Shown: positions 58,888 to 64,000 of the stretch, piece by piece
Numbering within the stretch: the first letter of the stretch is position 1
Layout of the letters: the number at the start of each line of letters is the position of its first letter
NCBI GenBank assembly: GCA_947457075.1
Contig: CANGUG010000002.1
Location: 1-64,000, forward strand
Direction of reading: 5' to 3'
Length of the DNA: 64,000 nt
From: Bacteroidota bacterium
GTDB lineage: Bacteria; Bacteroidota; Bacteroidia; Chitinophagales; Chitinophagaceae
Translations under genes and position numbers: made by a program
Notes under the pieces: model-generated
Database searches by the model: none
Told to the model about the DNA's origin: nothing
The model's input: only the letters and a program-made list of their open reading frames with translations

Positions 58888-58910
58888 AAACGGGCTTTAT
58901 GCCCGTTTTT
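58888..58910 (+). terminator. Terminator-like hairpin in the leuA leader (candidate attenuator)
   Basis: aaacgggc tttat gcccgttttt; lies between divergent genes, 29 nt before the leuA ATG. Confidence 0.7.
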
Positions 58911-58938
58911 CATCTATAAATGATTGTAAATCAATAAT

Positions 58939-60090
58939 ATGAGCCAAAAAGTTTTCATTTTTGATACCACTTTAAGAGATGGTGAGCAGGTGCCGGGTTG
59001 TAAACTCAACACCAAGGAAAAATTAGAATTAGCCGTCAAACTAGAGGAGCTGGGGGTGGACATTTTAGAAGCGGGTTTTCCTGTTTCTAGCCCAGGTGAT
59101 TTTGAGTCGGTAAATCAAATTGCCAAGACCTTAAAAAATACAGTGGTCTGCGGATTGTCAAGAGCTGTTCAAAATGATATCGAAGTGGCTGCCGCCGCTT
59201 TAAAACCAGCAAAGCGTTTTAGAATTCATACGGGTATTGGTACTTCGGACTTGCACATTAAACATAAGTTCAATTCCAATAGAGAAGAAATTATTGAACG
59301 TGCCATTAAGGCGGTAAAAATGGCCAGAAATTTTACTGACGATGTTGAGTTTTATGCAGAAGATGCAGGCCGCACTGACAATGAATATTTAGCCCGTGTT
59401 ATTGAAGCGGTGGTAAAAGCAGGCGCAACCACATTAAATATTCCTGACACAACTGGTTATTGTTTGCCACAACAGTATCAGGAAAAAATGAATTACTTGT
59501 ACAATAATGTACCCAATATTGATAAAGCTATTTTATCCTGTCATTGTCACAACGATTTAGGATTGGCAACAGCCAATTCCATTGCCGGCGTGATTGGTGG
59601 TGCAAGACAAATTGAGTGTACCATTAATGGATTGGGGGAGCGTGCAGGCAATACTGCCTTAGAGGAAGTAGTGATGATTATTAATCAACACAAGGATTTG
59701 GGATTATATACAAGCATTAATCCAAAGTTGTTAAACGCAATAAGCCGTGAGGTTTCAGAGACCATGCGTATGATGGTGCAGCCCAATAAAGCCATAGTGG
59801 GTGCAAATGCCTTTTCGCATTCATCAGGTATTCATCAGGATGGATTTTTAAAGGAAGCGCAAACCTATGAAATTATCAATCCTGCCGAAGTGGGTGCAGA
59901 GGATAGTAAAATTGTATTAACAGCGCGAAGTGGACGTAGTGCATTAGCGCATCGATTACATAAACTAGGACATCAATTTACAAGAAATGATATTGATGAA
60001 TTATATCCTAAATTTTTAGAAATAGCAGATAAGAAGAAAGAAGTATTAGAAGCCGACTTGCAAGCAATGGCATTTGCCTATCAAAAATAA
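58939..60090 (+). CDS. leuA: 2-isopropylmalate synthase, short form
   Basis: [62 protein letters not shown]. Confidence 0.92.
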   Translation: MSQKVFIFDTTLRDGEQVPGCKLNTKEKLELAVKLEELGVDILEAGFPVSSPGDFESVNQIAKTLKNTVVCGLSRAVQNDIEVAAAALKPAKRFRIHTGIGTSDLHIKHKFNSNREEIIERAIKAVKMARNFTDDVEFYAEDAGRTDNEYLARVIEAVVKAGATTLNIPDTTGYCLPQQYQEKMNYLYNNVPNIDKAILSCHCHNDLGLATANSIAGVIGGARQIECTINGLGERAGNTALEEVVMIINQHKDLGLYTSINPKLLNAISREVSETMRMMVQPNKAIVGANAFSHSSGIHQDGFLKEAQTYEIINPAEVGAEDSKIVLTARSGRSALAHRLHKLGHQFTRNDIDELYPKFLEIADKKKEVLEADLQAMAFAYQK

Positions 60091-60171
60091 TAAACACTAA
60101 ATTTTAAAAATACAATTCGCATTTTAAAAACAAACAAGGCGTAAAGAGAAAGCATAACAAATTACAAGACA

Positions 60172-61575
60172 ATGGGAAAAACATTATTTGAAAAAATTTG
60201 GGACAAGCATGTAGTGAAACAAATTGAGGATGGTCCTTCGGTTGTTTATATCGATAAGCATTTTATACATGAAGTAACCAGTCCGCAAGCATTTAGTGGC
60301 ATTGAAAAAAGAGGGGCTAAATTATTCCGACCTCAACAAATTGTAGCAACGGCCGATCATAACGTGCCTACCTTGCACCAGGAGTTACCTATTAAAGATG
60401 CTTTATCCAAATTTCAGGTTGACACTTTAATAGACAATTGTAAAAAGCATGGTGTTGAATTATACGGATTAGGACATCAATACCAAGGAATCGTTCACGT
60501 AATCGGACCAGAGTTAGGGATTACCCAGCCTGGTATGACTATTGTGTGTGGAGACAGTCACACTTCGACACATGGTGCTTTTGGATCCATTGCATTTGGT
60601 ATTGGAACCAGTGAGGTGGAAATGGTTTTTGCTTCACAATGCATTATGCAAAGCAAACCAAAAGTAATGCGCATTAATATTGATGGCGAATTAAAAAATG
60701 GCGTGGTATCTAAGGATATTATTTTATACATCATTGCACAAATTTCTGCAAGTGGGGCAACAGGTTATTTTGTGGAGTATGCTGGATCAGCTATTCGTGC
60801 ATTAAGCATGGAAGCAAGAATGACCATTTGTAATATGAGTATTGAAATGGGTGCAAGAGGTGGAATGATTGCACCAGACCAAACAACATTCGATTATATC
60901 AAAGGACGTTTGTTTGCACCGAAGGGTGCAGATTGGGATAGAAAATTAGCCGCTTGGAAGGAGCTATATACCGATGCTGATGCCAAATTTGATGTGGAGA
61001 TAAATATTAAAGCCGAAGACATTGATCCAATGATTACTTATGGAACCAATCCTGGAATGGGATTATCTGTAAGAGGAACGCTTCCAACCATAGAGAGTTT
61101 TACCGATGCTACTGAAAAACAAAACTATGAAAAGGCCTTAGCTTATATGGGATTACAAGCTGGACAAACTTTGTTAGGCATGCCGGTACAAAATGTATTC
61201 ATAGGTTCATGTACCAATTCAAGAATTGAAGATTTCCGTTTAGTAGCAAGTATTATTAAGGGTAAGCAAAAGGATCCAAACATAAAAACTTTAATCGTAC
61301 CTGGTTCTCAAGAAGTAGCCAAACAAATTAAAGCGGAAGGTTTGGATAAAATATTTGCAGAGGCAGGTGTTGAAATAAGACAAGCAGGATGTAGTGCATG
61401 TTTAGGAATGAATGAAGATAAAATTCCAGCAGGTGAATATTGTATTAGTACTAGCAACAGAAACTTTGAAGGACGCCAGGGTGCAGGTGCAAGAACTTTA
61501 CTCGCAAGTCCTTTAACTGCAGCTGCTGCATTGTTAACAGGAAAAATTACGGACATCAGAGATATTTTAAATTAA
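60172..61575 (+). CDS. leuC: 3-isopropylmalate dehydratase large subunit
   Basis: [55 protein letters not shown]. Confidence 0.96.
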   Translation: MGKTLFEKIWDKHVVKQIEDGPSVVYIDKHFIHEVTSPQAFSGIEKRGAKLFRPQQIVATADHNVPTLHQELPIKDALSKFQVDTLIDNCKKHGVELYGLGHQYQGIVHVIGPELGITQPGMTIVCGDSHTSTHGAFGSIAFGIGTSEVEMVFASQCIMQSKPKVMRINIDGELKNGVVSKDIILYIIAQISASGATGYFVEYAGSAIRALSMEARMTICNMSIEMGARGGMIAPDQTTFDYIKGRLFAPKGADWDRKLAAWKELYTDADAKFDVEINIKAEDIDPMITYGTNPGMGLSVRGTLPTIESFTDATEKQNYEKALAYMGLQAGQTLLGMPVQNVFIGSCTNSRIEDFRLVASIIKGKQKDPNIKTLIVPGSQEVAKQIKAEGLDKIFAEAGVEIRQAGCSACLGMNEDKIPAGEYCISTSNRNFEGRQGAGARTLLASPLTAAAALLTGKITDIRDILN

Positions 61576-61647
61576 GAAGCTAATAAAATAGTAACACTTA
61601 TTAAAAAAGTTCACGAGTTGCGAAAGCGCTCCTAGAAAATAAAGATT

Positions 61648-62235
61648 ATGCAATCATTACAAAAAATAACAAGCAGGTTTATTCCTTTACGTATTGAAAA
61701 CGTAGATACCGATCAAATTATTCCAGCACGTTTTTTGAAAGCAACGACAAAGGATGGTTTCGGGAAAAATTTATTTAGAGACTGGAGGTATGAGAACGAT
61801 GATGAAACCAAACCCAAAGCCGACTTCGTATTAAACCAACAGCAATACAGTGGTGAAATACTAGTGGCTGCTAAAAACTTTGGATGTGGATCCTCCCGTG
61901 AGCATGCTGCTTGGAGTATTCAAGACTATGGATTTAAGGTAGTGGTGTCTAGTTTTTTTGCGGACATCTTTAAAAACAATGCTTTAAACAATGGCGTATT
62001 ACCGGTAACGGTTACAGATGCCTTTTTGCAACAAATATTTGCACAGGGCGCAGAGGATACATTAACGGTGGACTTGGAAGCACAAACTATTACCATTGAT
62101 GCAACAGGTGCACAAGCACAATTTGATATCAATTCATATAAGAAAACATGTATGCTTAATGGCTACGATGATATTGATTATTTATTAAACATGAAGCCTG
62201 AAATTGAAGCGTACGAAAAAGCAAATCAATGGTAA
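61648..62235 (+). CDS. leuD: 3-isopropylmalate dehydratase small subunit
   Basis: [39 protein letters not shown]. Confidence 0.96.
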   Translation: MQSLQKITSRFIPLRIENVDTDQIIPARFLKATTKDGFGKNLFRDWRYENDDETKPKADFVLNQQQYSGEILVAAKNFGCGSSREHAAWSIQDYGFKVVVSSFFADIFKNNALNNGVLPVTVTDAFLQQIFAQGAEDTLTVDLEAQTITIDATGAQAQFDINSYKKTCMLNGYDDIDYLLNMKPEIEAYEKANQW

Positions 62236-62322
62236 CAAACTATATCAAAGAAAAGTAAAAATATATTATTACTCCACCCACCCTTATGAAAGGGAGGCTA
62301 GATGAAACGAAAAAACAGTATT

Positions 62323-63438
62323 ATGCAAAAGAAAATAGCAGTCATATTAGGAGACGGAATTGGACCAGAAGTAACAGAGCAGTCTATTAAAGTATTAAAT
62401 ACCATTGCAAGGTATTACAATCACAGTTTTAGTTATGAACATGCTTTAATGGGTGCCTGTGCTATTGATGCAACCGGGAATCCATTGCCTGACGAGACCA
62501 TAAAAATTTGCTTAAACAGTGATGCTATTTTATTTGGTGCCATTGGAGATCCTAAATATGACAATGATCCTACCGCAAAAGTAAGGCCAGAGCAAGGCTT
62601 GTTAAAACTAAGAAAAGAATTACAATTGTTTGCCAACATCCGTCCTGTAACAACTTATAAAGCTTTGCAACATTTAACGCCTTTAAAACCCAAGTTGTTA
62701 GAAAATGTAGATTTTGTAATTTATAGAGAGTTAACAGGAGGTATATATTTTGGAGCAAAAAGTTTAAGTGAGGATGGAACGGTAGCAAAAGACGATTGCT
62801 CTTATTCGGTAACAGAAATTGAACGCATAGCACACCTTGCATTTAAGCATGCACAAACTAGAAGAAAAAAATTAACACTAGTAGATAAAGCCAATGTTTT
62901 AGAAACCTCAAGACTTTGGAGAAAAGTAATACAAGCAATAGCACCTACTTATAGCGATGTGACCGTTGATTATTTATTTGTGGATAATGCAGCAATGCAA
63001 ATCATTTTAAATCCAGCAGAATTTGATGTGATATTAACTGAAAATTTGTTTGGTGATATTATTAGTGATGAAGCATCGGTATTAGCGGGATCCTTAGGAT
63101 TATTGCCTTCGGCGTCGGTGGGAAATACCGTGGCTTTATTCGAACCTATTCATGGATCTTATCCGCAAGCAAAAGGAAAAGACATTGCCAATCCTTTGGG
63201 ATCTATTTTATCATCAGCCATGCTATTGGATCATTTTGGATTAACACAGGAAGCCACCATTATAAGAGAGGCAGTTGCTTGGTGTTTAAATAGTGGCTTT
63301 GTAACCAAGGACATCGATTCAATGAATAGTTATACGACAACGGCTATGGGCGATTTGATTTGTGAGTATATCGAAAGACATGCAAAAGGAGAAACACATC
63401 CAATTCATGAGCGATTGCATAAATCAACCATTATCTAG
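62323..63438 (+). CDS. leuB: 3-isopropylmalate dehydrogenase
   Basis: KIAVILGDGIGPEVTEQ; LRKELQLFANIRPV; NLFGDIISDEASVLAGSLGLLPSAS; start moved to the ATG at 62323. Confidence 0.95.
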   Translation: MQKKIAVILGDGIGPEVTEQSIKVLNTIARYYNHSFSYEHALMGACAIDATGNPLPDETIKICLNSDAILFGAIGDPKYDNDPTAKVRPEQGLLKLRKELQLFANIRPVTTYKALQHLTPLKPKLLENVDFVIYRELTGGIYFGAKSLSEDGTVAKDDCSYSVTEIERIAHLAFKHAQTRRKKLTLVDKANVLETSRLWRKVIQAIAPTYSDVTVDYLFVDNAAMQIILNPAEFDVILTENLFGDIISDEASVLAGSLGLLPSASVGNTVALFEPIHGSYPQAKGKDIANPLGSILSSAMLLDHFGLTQEATIIREAVAWCLNSGFVTKDIDSMNSYTTTAMGDLICEYIERHAKGETHPIHERLHKSTII

Positions 63439-63577
63439 TAACTGCACATATTGCGCGCATTGTTCTAACAAACATTCGTCTTAAGGTTAGGCGAATAATA
63501 GGTTGTATTTTTATCATTAGCCTTTTAAGCAGTTAATAACATAAAAAGCGATTCTTCTAATTTTTTAAATATATAAA

Positions 63578-64000
63578 ATGGAATTAAATAAATATTCAAA
63601 AACAATTACGCTAGATCCTACGCAACCAGCTGCGCAGGCTATGTTTTATGGTATTGGTTTAACCGACGCAGATTTGCATAAAGCACAAGTAGGGATAGTG
63701 AGCATGGGTTATGATGGCAATACATGTAATATGCATTTAAATGCATTGGCAGCCGAAGTTAAAACAAGTGTTTGGGAACAGAATTTAGTAGGTTTGATTT
63801 TTCATACTATTGGTGTAAGTGATGGAATGAGTAATGGTACACCAGGTATGCGTTATTCATTGGTGAGTCGTGATGTAATTGCAGATAGTATTGAAACAGT
63901 TTGTGGTGCACAATATTATGATGCAGTGATCACCGTTCCAGGTTGTGATAAAAATATGCCAGGTTCTTTAATTGCCATGGGGCGTTTAAACAGACCTTCT
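63578..64000 (+). CDS. ilvD: Dihydroxy-acid dehydratase, truncated by the window end
   Basis: [55 protein letters not shown]...[19 protein letters not shown]...[22 protein letters not shown]. Confidence 0.93.
   Translation, partial: MELNKYSKTITLDPTQPAAQAMFYGIGLTDADLHKAQVGIVSMGYDGNTCNMHLNALAAEVKTSVWEQNLVGLIFHTIGVSDGMSNGTPGMRYSLVSRDVIADSIETVCGAQYYDAVITVPGCDKNMPGSLIAMGRLNRPS

Noticed and set aside
1-64000. CRISPR arrays, transposases, integrases, tRNA or rRNA genes
   Set aside because: None recognised by eye; no regularly spaced repeats with unique spacers and no recognisable recombinase motifs. tRNA absence should be confirmed with tRNAscan-SE

Overview
The window looks like a Bacteroidota chromosome segment, probably Chitinophagaceae-like (inferred from gene content, T9SS tails and TAnnTTTG-type promoters). 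Housekeeping genes include gmk, murA, pheS, recO, rplM-rpsI-rpsB-tsf-pyrH, galK, serC and leuACDB-ilvD. There is also a GH53/GH13/SusCDEF glycan-utilisation locus and a TetR-RND-TolC efflux operon. Two accessory regions stand out. (1) 5.0-10.9 kb: an uncharacterised gene set with an SPFH-type protein, a HerA/DUF853-like ATPase, three GYF_2-like domains in consecutive proteins, a zinc-ribbon/GRAM-like protein, and two paralogous TerB-like/zinc-ribbon proteins at the edges. (2) 16.7-20.6 kb: a WYL-type regulator with a UDG-like protein, divergent from a four-gene operon that includes an ART-like protein and a small basic ORF missing from the ORF track. Nucleotide-scale signals include a train of four hairpins after a carboxypeptidase gene, where the CDS tail is triplicated and a base pair covaries, and a terminator-like hairpin in the leader of leuA. 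A 49-bp duplicated hairpin arm lies at the window edge. A far-spaced GCACGACAA inverted repeat lies near the WYL gene. All functional names come from reading the translations by eye; no database search was run.
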